Positions 34,732 through 45,627 of a stretch of 64,000 nt of DNA are shown here, piece after piece. Both the position numbers and the translations under genes were made by a program. Source of the stretch: Diphasiastrum complanatum (lineage: Eukaryota; Streptophyta; Lycopodiopsida; Lycopodiales; Lycopodiaceae); NCBI GenBank assembly GCA_029204225.1, contig CM055102.1, positions 26,326,922 to 26,390,921 of the forward strand, written 5' to 3'. Position 1 is the first letter of the stretch, and the number at the start of each line of letters is the position of its first letter. The notes beneath the pieces were generated by a model. That model worked only from the letters and a program-made list of their open reading frames with translations. It was not told where the DNA came from and did not search any database.

Positions 34732-37019
34732 TGGTATCAGAGCGAGTGGCTCAGTAATCTTGGATTCAGTCTCGTTTCTACCAAGACCTCATATCAACAA
34801 GTGCGCAACCAACTATATTCCGCTATTGTTGTTTCTACCAACAATATCGATGCTATACCAGAATGGATTCTACTTCTAGCTCTTCTTTGATTGAGAAAAC
34901 TACCATCTCTAGAAGTTCAAGATGAGAGTTGTTCAATTAGCCAAGGAACTGTGGGACATTATTGATGGTACTAAAATCAAGCCAGAGACTGATGCAGCTA
35001 GCATCATGAAATGGAAGCAACGAGATGGCAAGGCATTTGCCTTAATCACATTGAACATTAATGACTCCCAATTCAGTCATATCCGATCTGCATAGACTGC
35101 TAAGGATGCTTGGGACATCCTAGCAACTCTTTATGACATCCAAGATGTCACTTCTAAACTCCATATGAGGAAGAAATTCTTCGCCTTGAGGATGTTTGAT
35201 GCAGATACTAAGGTAATGTCAATACCTGATGTTGACTAGTGGAAAGCAGCCATGGATGCAAAATTCGATTTTCTACAATGTCAATACCTGGTGTTGACTA
35301 GTGGAAAGTAGCCATGGATGCAAAATTCGATCTTTTGATTGAGAATTAGATGTGGATTGTAACCGAGTTGCCAAAGGATTGAAATCCAATCCCATGCAAG
35401 TGGTTGTTCAAGGTGAAGTATGATGTTGAAGGGAAAATAAATCAATACAAGGCCAGATTGGTAGCCAAAGGCTTCTCCCAGATTCCAGATCTAGATTATT
35501 CAGAAACCTTCAGTCCCGTGGTAAAGCATGCTTCAATTCGTTTACTTCTTTCCTATGCAGCTGCAGCCGACCTTGAAGTTCACCAAATGGATGTCCAAAT
35601 TGCATTCCTCAATGGCACTATTGAAGAGAAGATCTACATGTCCCAACCAGAAGGATATGAGCTAAAGGGTAAGGAGCACCTGGTGTGTAAAATTCACAAA
35701 GCTCTATATGGTCTGAAATAGTCTCCAAGAGCCTGGTTTCAGAAAATAAATACATTTCTAATCAAGAATAAATAAAAATGTTTATTTTAAGCCTGTATCA
35801 GATTCCTTCATAATCATCACTCTTTATGTTGATGACACGTTACTGTTTAGTAACAATTTAAATCTGTTGAAGGATACCAAATGCTTGGTAGCACATGAAT
35901 ACAAGATGACAAATATGGGTCCTACACACTATTGTCTCGGAATTTAGATTTTCTGAATTCAACCCAACAGGCAGATTTTCATTAACCGACATAGATACCT
36001 CACCAATGTGTTGAAGAAATATGGAATGGCCGAGTGCAAACCGAGCCACTTCCCACCCGACCCTGGTTTAAAGCTGTCAAAGGAGCAATGTCCAAAATCC
36101 TTGTCAGAGAAGGAGGAAAGAAGCAGTATCCATTTCACTCCATAATCGGTTCATTGATGTATGATATGCTCTGCACTCGACCCGACCTTGCTTACTCAAT
36201 CAGCTTTCTCAACCAATTTCTTTCAAATCCAGGTCCAGTCCATTGGAAAGCTCTCATGAAAGTCATGAAGTATGTCCAAGCTACAAAACACCTCTACGTT
36301 TGCTATGGAGGCAGCCAACCTGCCAACATGTTTGAGGGCTACACAGATGCAGATTGGGCATGAGATATTGATACAAGAAAATTGACCTCTAGATTTGTAT
36401 TCTTGTTCAATCAAGACCCAATTTCATGGAACAGCCAAAAACAGACCTCAGTAGCGTTGTCTTCAATAGAATCGGAATATATAGCTGCCACAAATGCTAC
36501 CAAGGAGGAAATCTGGCTGAGAAACCTGCTTGTAGATATCGAACTTATTCAGTCACATCAACGACCCTCTACTGTGACAATCAAAGCGCCATTGCACTAC
36601 CTCTAAATCCGAGATTTCACTCTCGAAGTAAGCATATTGAAATAAGGTATCACTATCTTAGAGAAAAAGTGCAAAGCAAGAAAATTTGTTTAGTTTACTG
36701 TAGGACAAAATTACAAGCAGCAGATTACTTCACCAAGGCACTAACAAAGGAGCATCATCTCAGATTTAACAACTTGCTAAATCTGAGAATCAAAATTTTT
36801 CAGGATCCACATTAAGGGGGAGTGTTGGATTTCAATGCTCATGCTCAAATCATTTGGTAATGAGCATCCTGAAAAACCTGTATATACTTATTCTTGGAAA
36901 ACACAAAAAATTTATGAAGGCTCAAATTTCCAGCAAAGGATCGAAAAATTCAGGATCAAATTTCTCCGACCCAAGCCTTTTTTCGAACCAATGTCAATCT
37001 TGTCAAAGAGATATTTTTT
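33879..37019 (+). mobile_element. Ty1/copia retrotransposon with internal deletion
   Basis: The 5' LTR is 33879-34731 (TGTTGGATTTC...TATGACA), with the primer-binding site TGGTATCAGAGCG at 34732. Gag starts at 34862 (MDSTSSSSLIEK) and continues LAKELWDIIDGTKIKPETDA with frame breaks. At about 35220-35340 gag jumps to [42 protein letters not shown]. RNase H follows (SYLDG-type GYTDADWA, SIESEYIAATNATKE, ADYFTKALTKEHH) and a polypurine tract AAGGGGGAG before the 3' LTR at 36823. Protease and integrase are lost, and stops interrupt RT. The 3' LTR is cut after ~197 bp, where another element begins. Confidence 0.9.
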
Positions 37020-37020
37020 G

Positions 37021-38199
37021 AAGAATGAATTGATAATCAGTGGCAATTGGAGCAACCTAACGTTCTAGACAAGGTCCTGGACCAACTTTTTATTGAACAT
37101 CCCTTTGAGTCTGATTTCAACCATCAAAGTCAAGAACATGACCTACATCAATGTCTTAATCTGATCAATGGACAAGCGACTATGGGCCATCAAATTGAGA
37201 ATATTGTTACTCAAAGAAACTCAATCAAGGCATTCACCAGACTTTCAGATTGAGAATTATATGGCACCGATATTCTATGGGTTGGAAAAGAGTAGCTATG
37301 TAAAGTATCCGATCTACAAACCATTTCAATTTAATTTGGGAGCATTTGAGAATATTTTTATTTCTGACAACAATCTAATGGAGTGTGAGGTATTCAACAA
37401 GGATATTGTCCGCAATGAAGGGATTTCACTATTCCATGGAAACCCAACTCATATCAATACTCTGGATTATTGTTTAATGCCTTATGGATCTATTAGTCAA
37501 GATCTTCACATGGCTTCCGTTGGAGACCTCTATTCCTATGGATTCTCTAGAACTCAATTTCTAGTATCTAATTCACACGCTTATCCAGAATGTATGGACG
37601 TGGATAATGATTGGGAATGTTCTCTCAGTCAACCAAAACTCTATCAGAAACTGATTTTGAAATATGCCAGCAATTTGTATTAGTTCCTTTGGAGAAGTTT
37701 GCATTGCTCAGTGGACACTAACTTGATGAATCTTTTATTGAGTAATGTCAACAATGATTGTTCATCAATGGTTATTTGGAACAATTGAAACATCAAATCC
37801 CTGGTTCAACTTTGGAATGTATTTTCACTATTTGGGAATGATGCTTCAACGATTTATATGGGCAACTGCAAATTTTATATTTCAAAATGAGAGTCAATTT
37901 TTGAGGTCAATCAAGCCAATTATTCACAACCAACTATGAATGAGGTATTGACCAAATTTGAAGAGATATATTTTGGTCAACAGTGTGCCCAGAGATATGC
38001 TTTATCGTATGATCGAGTGTCAATATTCATGCCGGCTACTTCATATGGAGCATTTATATATGAACAACAATTCATGACTACCATTGTTTATGATAGAATT
38101 GTAATTTTCTTTATCAAATTGGTCAAACAACATGGATTGGCAATTATGATGGAAGAGCCGAATGCAAGACAAAAGCAAGAATCCAAGGGAATTGGATAA
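37021..38199 (+). pseudogene. unrecognised ORF in env-like position upstream of an LTR
   Basis: A long frame (frame 1 of the window) runs from about 37245 to 38199, interrupted only by TAG 37681, TGA 37789 and TGA 37888. A preceding frame (37023-37250: VLDKVLDQLFIEHP, QATMGHQIENIVTQRN) is joined by one probable frameshift near 37245. Together they cover about 390 codons. The peptide is rich in Asn, Tyr and Phe (IENYMAPIFYGLEKSSYVKY, NDNNLMECEV-type runs, SLSQPKLYQKLILKYASNLY). I see no gag, protease, RT, RNase H or integrase motif and no clear membrane segment. It ends about 300 bp before an LTR (38511), where some plant retroelements carry an extra ORF. Function unknown; it may be a captured host sequence. 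Confidence 0.5.
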
Positions 38200-38510
38200 G
38201 CATCCGAGTTGGTATGATGTTGAGGAAGCACACAAAAGAGGATATTGAGGTGATACATTCTGTCCATTCTTGCCAACAAGCAATATGGTGTTTCATCACC
38301 CTCGTCTTCGACCATCATTTTTCCTTCATGGGAACAAGGATTACAGTCTAGAGCTAGCAAAATGGATTCAATTCGACAACTTTGGATCTGTAATGAAGCT
38401 ATAATTTTTTTGGATGACACATCCTCAATCATGACTACTTAACCAAGGCGATCAAGCTGATCAAACAAGCGTCTTCATTTTTGAGGACAAAAATGTTTAA
38501 GTAGGGCGAG

Positions 38511-39048
38511 TGTCATGTAATTTTAGTACATCCATGCTTATACATGCAAGATAATATCCAATGTAAGCTTTGTTGGCCCAAAAGGATCTATAAGCCTTAA
38601 GAACAAGGCAGTTCCCTCTTTAGGCCCTTCAAAGTAATTAATAAGGATAATATGCCAATAAGGGCCCAATGTAGTTTAAATAATACTTAACAAGGGCTAA
38701 CTATCCCTCAAGATAGTTAAGTTAAGTTAAGTGAGAGCATTGTCTATAACTAGGCAAGAGACATCAATTTGTGAATCTTTTGGCTCATTTGCAAGTGACA
38801 GCTTCTAGCTTTCTCCTTGTGAATATGAGCTATGGGAATCTTGTTTGCTAGGTCTCATGTGCCCTATCCACATGAATCAATGCTCATGTTCATAGCTTGT
38901 ACTCTTTATTTCATTGCTAATGTGATTCCATTGAGATCTCATTGTTTCTAGCTTTCTATGGACATCCTATCTTGATTATCTTGTTCTCTTATTGCTATTA
39001 GCTTTACTTCATTGTTATTGTTATTAGTTTGGGATTTGGCACATGACA
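38511..39048 (+). repeat. LTR (538 bp) with 8-bp inverted ends
   Basis: It starts TGTCATGTAA and ends ACATGACA, a perfect 8-bp terminal inversion. The polypurine-like GTAGGGCGAG precedes it. The 150 bp upstream recur at 29965-30130. It is the 3' LTR of the element whose interior occupies 37021-38510. Copia RNase H sequence starts directly at its right end. Confidence 0.8.
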
Positions 39049-39053
39049 CTTTG

Positions 39054-39521
39054 CTATTCTCGAGAAGCAGGATTTCAGGTGAAGTCCTACAGTGATGCGA
39101 ACTGGGTGTCCATGAAAGATGACTACAAAAGCATCTCTGGAGGATGTACTATAGCAGCAGACACAGCTGTTCTTTGGATCAGCAAGAAGCAGACCATAAC
39201 TATGAGGTAGAATACGTTGTTGTGGACAAGGTGGCTAATGAGCTGACATGGCTCAAACAATTCCTAGATGGACTGGGAGAGAACACCGACGAGCCACTGA
39301 TTCTCTACATGGATAATACGTCTGCTATACATCTCACAAAAGATCCTGTGTTTCATTCCAAAACGAAACACATAGGAATTAAGTATCACCTAATCAGGGA
39401 TCTGGTTGAGAGAAACGAGCTGAAGATGTTGTTCGTTCCAACAAAGCAGATGGTTGTCGACATATTCACAAAGCCTCTGGATAAGACAACTTTGAATTTG
39501 AAAGGCAAAGAACAAGCTTGA
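39054..39521 (+). pseudogene. Ty1/copia RNase H, 3' remnant
   Basis: SYSDANWVSMKDDYKSISGG, WISKKQTIT, then after a frame break ILYMDNTSAIHLTKDPVFHS, KHIGIKYHLIRDLVERNELK and DIFTKPLDKTTLNL. This is the typical end of copia pol. RT is missing because the LTR at 38511-39048 adjoins on the left. Downstream, 39560-39690 is terminal sequence shared with 24.4 kb in inverted orientation, probably LTR of the same family. Confidence 0.85.
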
Positions 39522-39699
39522 GAATCACAAGAATAACTCGCTTTGAGAGGGAGCTGAACAAAATGAAGGTTTCTAATGTCAAAGCATTCGTATCTTGTAA
39601 ACTGTCTCCAGAAATACACGCAAAAGCTCAACAGGCTTTGACCGCAACCGGCATCGCCAGGACACCATAGGTCAATCATGCGGTTTCAACACATGAAGG

Positions 39700-40950
39700 A
39701 AATGGACGGCCCAAGCACCGCACAAGCGTCAGTTGCGGTCAGTATACGACTGCGGTAACTTTCGTTGAAGACTTCTCACGACGTCGAAGGAACATGAAGG
39801 AACCGCAATGGCTTCGTCTGCGGTCAACATGCGACTGCGACAACATGGCATCATCACGCTCGCAGTGCTTGAATGAACAATGCAAGTAATGGGAAGCACG
39901 GAAGACATCGACGGGCACTGGAAGACGTTAGAATTAACTTAATATGTTCTTTTGGTAACTCGTGGGTCCAAGTAAAGTCTAATTATGTTAAGGGACCCTG
40001 TCTTGACTTTTGGGAGCGCCCTCTTATTACTCTCGTTTATTTGTAGTGAGATGGTCTATCATGATTTAGTTTGGTTCGCTTACTCATATTCACAATTTCA
40101 CAATATTCTCAAGGGCCAATAATAGCAAAAGATGAGTGATGGTATGCATCAACCTCTTGCTCTTCCCTATTCTTTATCGATGAAGCATGAAAAGTTTCCC
40201 CCATCTGGTCTGAGATTCAAATTCAAGCCTTTCACTAGAGTATGCATAGGCTTTAAATGCCAAGTGCCCATCCGATGATGCAACTTAGTGTCCTATGCAG
40301 TGCTCATAGAGAATCGGCAAAGTCCTACAACCAACCGGCTGGTTTTAAGATTTACCAATTGACCTTGAAACAAGCAAGAAGCCAAAAGTCTAAAAACCGG
40401 CTAAAAATATGAGTAGGAGGAAACTTACCTCCTCGATGCAAAAGTAGGAGGAATTTTTTTTAGAATACTTTGATATATTTCATTTAATCACTTACATTTT
40501 ACGTTGACTTTTAGAAAGTAGATATACATGTTACAATAAATAGCATTACCCTTCAGATTTCTTTTGGCAAACTTAGGTTAAAGCACTTCAAATTTATGCT
40601 TGTTATTGCGGTTTGTAGACTAGTTTAATTTTATACCAAGTTTCAAGTTGCACAAAATTAATTTCCTAAGAGAATTTCAATAAACAATTTGCAAGTGTGT
40701 TTGTGAACTTGAATGCAAAACCGGCCAACTTTGAAACTTGTAGGAACTTGGAGGTTGGAAAAGAAAAAAATTGATTAATTTAAGAAACTGTAGGAGACCA
40801 ACCGACTTGCAAAAAAAAGAGCGTGAGCACTGGTCCTATGCCTTTTTCATCTGGAGGCCAGTTTAAAAGTTCTAAAAAGAAATTGTCTAGTGCTTCCATT
40901 TTGTGTTACAAGCTCCAATGTGTAAAATGTCGGCAGAAAATGAAGAATCA
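39700..40950. other. no gene identified
   Basis: 39700-39920 is richer in GC (GCGGTCA/TGCGG motifs) and probably still retroelement terminal sequence. The rest is AT-rich and featureless up to the 3' flank of the P450 gene. Confidence 0.3.
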
Positions 40951-40958
40951 AGGTCACC

Positions 40959-41018
40959 TTTATTGAGTGCTCAAAACTTACAATGTTACCACGCACAATA
41001 TCCACGAGTCCCTTTATT
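40959..41018 (-). terminator. polyadenylation signals of CYP710A
   Basis: Two AATAAA hexamers on the minus strand, at 41013-41018 and 40959-40964, lie 220-280 bp downstream of the stop codon, a normal distance for a plant 3' UTR. They are inferred from sequence; no transcript evidence. Confidence 0.6.
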
Positions 41019-41238
41019 CAGCCTACGTGCTGTATTTGTCAAGAATCGGGTAAGAATATAGTATCGCAGCAGCTTGAGCAACGCCTAATGTAGGCTGCTC
41101 ACTTCCTCGATGAACAGATGAAGAATCAGTTAAAGTAGAGAATGGCATGAACAAAGCAAGGACTGACAGAGAGCTGCAAGTAGATGAGAAGCCAACGCGG
41201 TAGTAAAAGAATGATACAAAAGGCAAGGTTTTGAAGAT

Positions 41239-42756
41239 TTAATCGTCGTCCTCTTGCCGAGCAGAGAGGGAGACCAGACAACCATCCTTGGGAACTATAG
41301 TGGGTGTGTACATTATCTCGTCACAGCCAGGTGTTCGAATGCGGGTCCAGGAAGCAAGCCTACAAAAAAGAGCAGTGAAGAGCATGAGATGATTGATGGC
41401 ATACCGCTGACCAAGGCATTGATGGGGCCCTGCACCAAAGAGAAGCCAATTGCGCTTATACACTTGGTCTTCAACACGTTCAGGGGAAAATCGATCTGGA
41501 TCAAAGGTGTAGGGGTTGCTGAAGCCTTGGAAGGATGATTCTAGCAGAGATGGAAAGACAATGGTACCCTTTGGAACGACATAGGAATCGGTCAATTGAA
41601 AATCGACGTTGGCAATGTGGGGAACCAAGGTGGCAGGCGGCCGGAACCTCAGGACCTCCTTCACCACCATCTCTGTGTATCTCATCTCTCTGAGCTGCTT
41701 TGGGGTAATGGGAGAGTTCGGATCACACCGAATCCGCCTCTGCTCCTCTCTTATCTTCTCCAAAACCTTGGGATTTTGCTCTAGCAGCGTGGCTACCCAC
41801 ACCAAGGAAGAGGTTGATGCATCCTGAGCAGCAAATAGAAAATCAAACACATGTTGAGCGATTTCCATGTCAGAGCTGTGAGGCGGGGGAGGCGACCCTG
41901 CTTGTTCTGCCTCTTTCATCTCTCGCAATGTTTCCACCATCCAGAAATCTACCAAACAGGTTGGCTCATGGCCTTCTCGCATCCTCTGTTTGCTTTGACT
42001 AGCGCACTCTTCCAGGGTTCTGACCAATCGCTGCACGGCATGAGCTGCATTGTAGAAAGAGAAGCCGGGAAGATATACAGGCAGCTTCATAAGACCAACG
42101 TTGAACAGATAATAATCCAGAGTAATCTGAGTTCTTGCACTTGCGCTGAGATATGGCCCTACAAACACGTTTTGTGATGTGTCCAGATTCATCTCTCGGC
42201 AAAACAATCTCAGCTCCGCAGGCTCTGCATTCTTGGCCATCTTCAGCCACTTTACAATGTGTTTTCGGATGGTGTTTTCCTGGATGGAAACATACACTCC
42301 CAACGCTTTGGGAGTAAACAGCGGAGCAAGCCTGCGCCTCAAATCCTTGTGCTCCTCTCCGAACTTGAATATGATATTGCTTTTACCAAACAGCTTCTTC
42401 CCGAAAGGGTGCACTATCAGATGAAAAAGCTCCGGTTTCACATTTGCAAAAATCTTCTGCGAAAGCTCTGAATCTCGGACGAACACCACAAATCTACCGA
42501 ACAACACGTTCCAGGAGAGGCCGCACTTCCTAGCAGCCCACGCTTGATCGTCCCAGAACTTGGTTGGATTCCTCACCATGCTCACCACATTCCCAAAGAA
42601 GGGCAACACAAGCGCTGGGCCTGGCAGATGCTGCGCTCGTCTCTTGTAGCTCACCTGCTCCACAACCAGGATCGCTCCTAGTGCAACGCAAACCAGCAGC
42701 CTCCAGTCTAGCTGCTGTAGCCATTCCGGCACCGCGCCTGTGTCCGCCATCGCCAT
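41239..42756 (-). CDS. CYP710A: sterol C-22 desaturase, cytochrome P450 family CYP710A
   Basis: Intact intronless frame of 505 codons. The N-terminal anchor is at ~19-37, then LPGP hinge at 44-47. The I-helix has FAAQDASTSS (~308-317), with D in place of the usual acid-alcohol pair context of CYP710. ExxR is E367-R370 (KEVLRFRP), the PERF-like motif is DPDRFSPERV, and the heme loop FGAGPHQCLG has Cys447. Diagnostic CYP710A stretches include HPFGKKLFGKSNIIF, RPPATLVPHIA and SSFQGFSNPYTFDPDRF. The family introduces the C22 double bond in phytosterols (e.g. sitosterol to stigmasterol) at the ER with a P450 reductase. The absence of introns matches known plant CYP710A genes. Start: first ATG (GCGATGGCG context; ATG at codon 3 is an alternative). 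The exact sterol preference cannot be read from sequence. Confidence 0.96.
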   Translation of the reverse strand: MAMADTGAVPEWLQQLDWRLLVCVALGAILVVEQVSYKRRAQHLPGPALVLPFFGNVVSMVRNPTKFWDDQAWAARKCGLSWNVLFGRFVVFVRDSELSQKIFANVKPELFHLIVHPFGKKLFGKSNIIFKFGEEHKDLRRRLAPLFTPKALGVYVSIQENTIRKHIVKWLKMAKNAEPAELRLFCREMNLDTSQNVFVGPYLSASARTQITLDYYLFNVGLMKLPVYLPGFSFYNAAHAVQRLVRTLEECASQSKQRMREGHEPTCLVDFWMVETLREMKEAEQAGSPPPPHSSDMEIAQHVFDFLFAAQDASTSSLVWVATLLEQNPKVLEKIREEQRRIRCDPNSPITPKQLREMRYTEMVVKEVLRFRPPATLVPHIANVDFQLTDSYVVPKGTIVFPSLLESSFQGFSNPYTFDPDRFSPERVEDQVYKRNWLLFGAGPHQCLGQRYAINHLMLFTALFCRLASWTRIRTPGCDEIMYTPTIVPKDGCLVSLSARQEDDD

Positions 42757-42872
42757 CTCTCAGCTCTCCAATTCTCAACTCTCTCCGCACTCTTACTCGC
42801 TTGCAGTTGCTTGCTTGCTTGCATTGGCTCTTATTCTACTTCTCGCTGAGAGCCGAGAGGTAACAGAAAACG

Positions 42873-42879
42873 TTAAATA
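42873..42879 (-). promoter_or_regulatory. TATA-like box of CYP710A
   Basis: The minus strand reads CTATTTAACG about 120 bp upstream of the start codon, which would place transcription start near 42845 and give a ~90-nt CT-rich leader. Confidence 0.45.
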
Positions 42880-42999
42880 GAGGAGAGTCCCAACAATGCG
42901 ACAAGCTCTGGAGGCACGCATATTGCAAACTGCTCTATCAGAATATAAAACACCAACCAAATGCTCCATCCTCCTACAATAAAATACCAATTATGTGCC

Positions 43000-44058
43000 A
43001 TTTCATCATTGGTTGTGAACACACACCTTCATACCCATATTTTGGTACTTAAGTTACCATTTTGAAACCTTATTTACATGACTACCATATGCCTACTCTA
43101 ACCTTATTCACATAACAACCAAATGCCTACATGTCTAAATGACAATTCCATGACCTGCCACAGATGTAGTGGGTTGACGTACCGACAAAGACCGCTCGTC
43201 GCAAAGTGATCTCAGTAGGGCTAGCAACCCACTACACCGACTAGTAGGGCCGCTCATGTGTTGTAAAGCTGACTCGGGTGCACCCAGTGTGCCCTGTAAG
43301 ACTCTAAGGGGTGACGCTCCTTATGGTCCCAAAGCAAGTTAGAAAGTCAAGGACTGAGCCTCCGACCTGTGGTGAGCTAGTCAAGTAGTCACAAGTCATG
43401 AGCTAGCTCTGGAGCTCGAGTCATGGCCTAGTCAGGAACCAAGTTGATTCTGCCGCCGGGACGGCTCTCGGGACCCATGTCCGGGAGCCAGACTGATTCT
43501 GCCAGGCTTGCTTGGCTTAATCATCAAAATAAAAACTAAGTCCAGAAAAGCGTGCTTTACCAAAAAGCACTATATTCCAAGACAAAGGGAGTGCACCGAA
43601 TCACACCAAAACTATAGGGGGAGTTCGACAGACAGAAACTTGGGCAGCTCAACCAGCGCCAGGAATCCAGTCGCCAGGTCTCATCTCCCTCTACCAGCAC
43701 GAGCCAGGCACAATGCCCAGCACGTGTTGGTGGCCCCGAGACCAGTCAGTCTATGTATGAATGTAGCCTCTTCCAAATTCAATAAAGTTGATCCTTGGGG
43801 ATGATTACCATTTCAGTTTCGCCTCCGAGACTGGTCCAAGTGGAAGGACCCTTACTACAACCTTTTTGCGTCGCTGGCGACTAAGGGTCCACGCCACCGA
43901 CATGTGGCTCGCCGCTATGCCATTTGGTCAGTTTGGCTACCATTATGCCTTGGGTTTCATGTGTGGCTTGTCTCTGCCTTTGGTTACCTTTTGGAGACGG
44001 ATTCTGAGTTGGCTTTCGGGTTGGTTGGGATTCCAGTTTTCTTAAGTCTCAATGGTTA
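43000..44058. other. no gene identified; probable Ty3 LTR/leader
   Basis: No coding frame with known motifs. The stretch 43180-44058 is GC-richer than the surroundings and lies directly upstream of Ty3 gag, so it is probably terminal/leader sequence of that element. I could not define LTR ends. CTGGCGACTAAGG near 43875 resembles a tRNA-Arg-type primer site only partly. Confidence 0.35.
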
Positions 44059-45101
44059 AGCTTGTTATGTTTCCAAGTTGGCTTTTACGTAAGTGCATGA
44101 TGATGGGAAGAGCAAGGCCGAGAATATGGCTCTCGCTTGCACCGAGATGGCGCCAGATCCAAATCGAAAAAGAAAGAGCGTATGCATGCCCCAGTGGCAC
44201 CTCCTCAGTAAGAAATTGGCGCCCCTTCTGAACCGGCACCAAGAGATGAACCCGTGCCAGAGGCGCACCAAAACCTCTTTGATGTGAAGATGCACCAATA
44301 TTTATCCAGCGCAATGGCGGCTATGCTTAGTGAGGTAAAGAAGGACAAAGAAATAGAAAGGAAAGAATGGCAAGCATCCATGCGAGCCACGAACCACAGT
44401 CAATTTGACCTTGCTAGAGAAATGAGAGACGAGCTAACACAGCTCGAAGCTAGGTTTGAAGAGCTGGAGACCACAAGAGGGAATGCAGGGGCGCCTCCTC
44501 CACTCAGACCAAGGGATACTCCGACGCGAAATGCAGAAGGCCCAAGGAAGAGCGGCTAAAGTAAAAGCGCCACCTACTTTCAAAGGGGAGCGTGACGTTC
44601 GAGTTGTGGAGGATTGGTTGTTTCACATGGACCATTACTTCCGCTTGATGAATACCCCTGAAGAAGAGAGAGCAGAATTGGCGTTAGCATATTTTGAGAG
44701 TTACACAACAAATTGGTACCGAGTGGCAGGGATGCAGTTTCGGACATTGGATGCATTCAAAAATGCCCTACGAGAGGAGTTCATACCCAAAGATTCACAC
44801 ATGAGGTTGAGGGCAGAATTATCAAGACTCAAGCAAAAAGGTTCACTGCGAGAGTACCTGAACAAATTCAGGCAGAGCGTATGGGTAATTGAAGATATGT
44901 CAGAAGCTGACAAGACCCACTACCTCTTGTCTGGAATGCAGACATGGACCCGGCGAGCAATAGACAGCTACATGCCCAACGACTTCAACTCAACTATTCA
45001 GGCGGCTGAAATGGTTTGCGATTACGAGATCACACTGGCACCAACTGTTCCCTCGCTTGTTACATTTCTAAGTTGGCTTTTATGTAAGTGCATAATGAAT
45101 G
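44059..45101 (+). mobile_element. Ty3/gypsy gag fragment flanked by ~45-bp direct repeats
   Basis: Frames 44254-44559 and 44456-45115 encode a coiled N-terminal region (QLEARFEELETTRG) and a retrotransposon gag domain: PPTFKGERDVRVVEDWLFHM, DHYFRLMNTPEEERAELALA, LREEFIPKDSHMRLRAELSR, GSLREYLNKF. A frameshift near 44550 joins them. Gag stops abruptly at 45055, where a 45-bp sequence (CTTGTTA..TTTC.AAGTTGG) repeats the one at 44059-44103 just upstream. No knuckle, protease or pol follows. Confidence 0.75.
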
Positions 45102-45179
45102 AATGTTATACTTAAGCGCAAGTCCCAACGCCCTTTGAGGCACCGACGCAACATCATGCCTACTACATAGTACATAATA

Positions 45180-45420
45180 ATAAGTTATAGAACAAAAGCA
45201 TATATAGGTGGGAGGAAGGCCCTGCCAGAGGGACTTTCGTGCTGGGAGGGCCCTTGCCTGAGGGCCCTCCAGCAAAGGCCCTAATTGCATGGAAGGCCCG
45301 CCCTAGGGTAGGTCTTGAACTGCACGGAAGGCCCACCCTCGGCCAACACCAGAACTATACAGAAGGCTAGAGGGCATCAGGCCTTCCCCAGGCATAACGG
45401 CAAGTGGGAAGATTTTGTTC
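45180..45420 (+). repeat. GC-rich AAGGCCC repeat block with hairpin
   Basis: GAAGGCCC/GGAAGGCCTG-type motifs recur at least six times. A perfect 10-bp-arm hairpin (GGAGGGCCCT, 6-nt loop, AGGGCCCTCC) lies at 45245-45270. Origin unknown, perhaps part of an LTR. Confidence 0.6.
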
Positions 45421-45627
45421 TTTAGGCTTATTTTCATGTTAATATCTTCAAACTTTTTTTTGTTTTTTTTTTTGGAACTTTTTTTAACCTCCCCATTTTT
45501 TTTTTGTAGAAAATAGAAAAGATTTCAATTTTGTTTAATAAAACATGCACTTGAACATTCACTGACGGGCTTCCACATAGCGCATGCACATTCCACACAT
45601 GGAAACTATATGGCAGCCCGTCATTGG

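Noticed and set aside
41254-42863. Several plus-strand ORFs over the P450
   Set aside because: Antisense shadows of the intact CYP710A frame.
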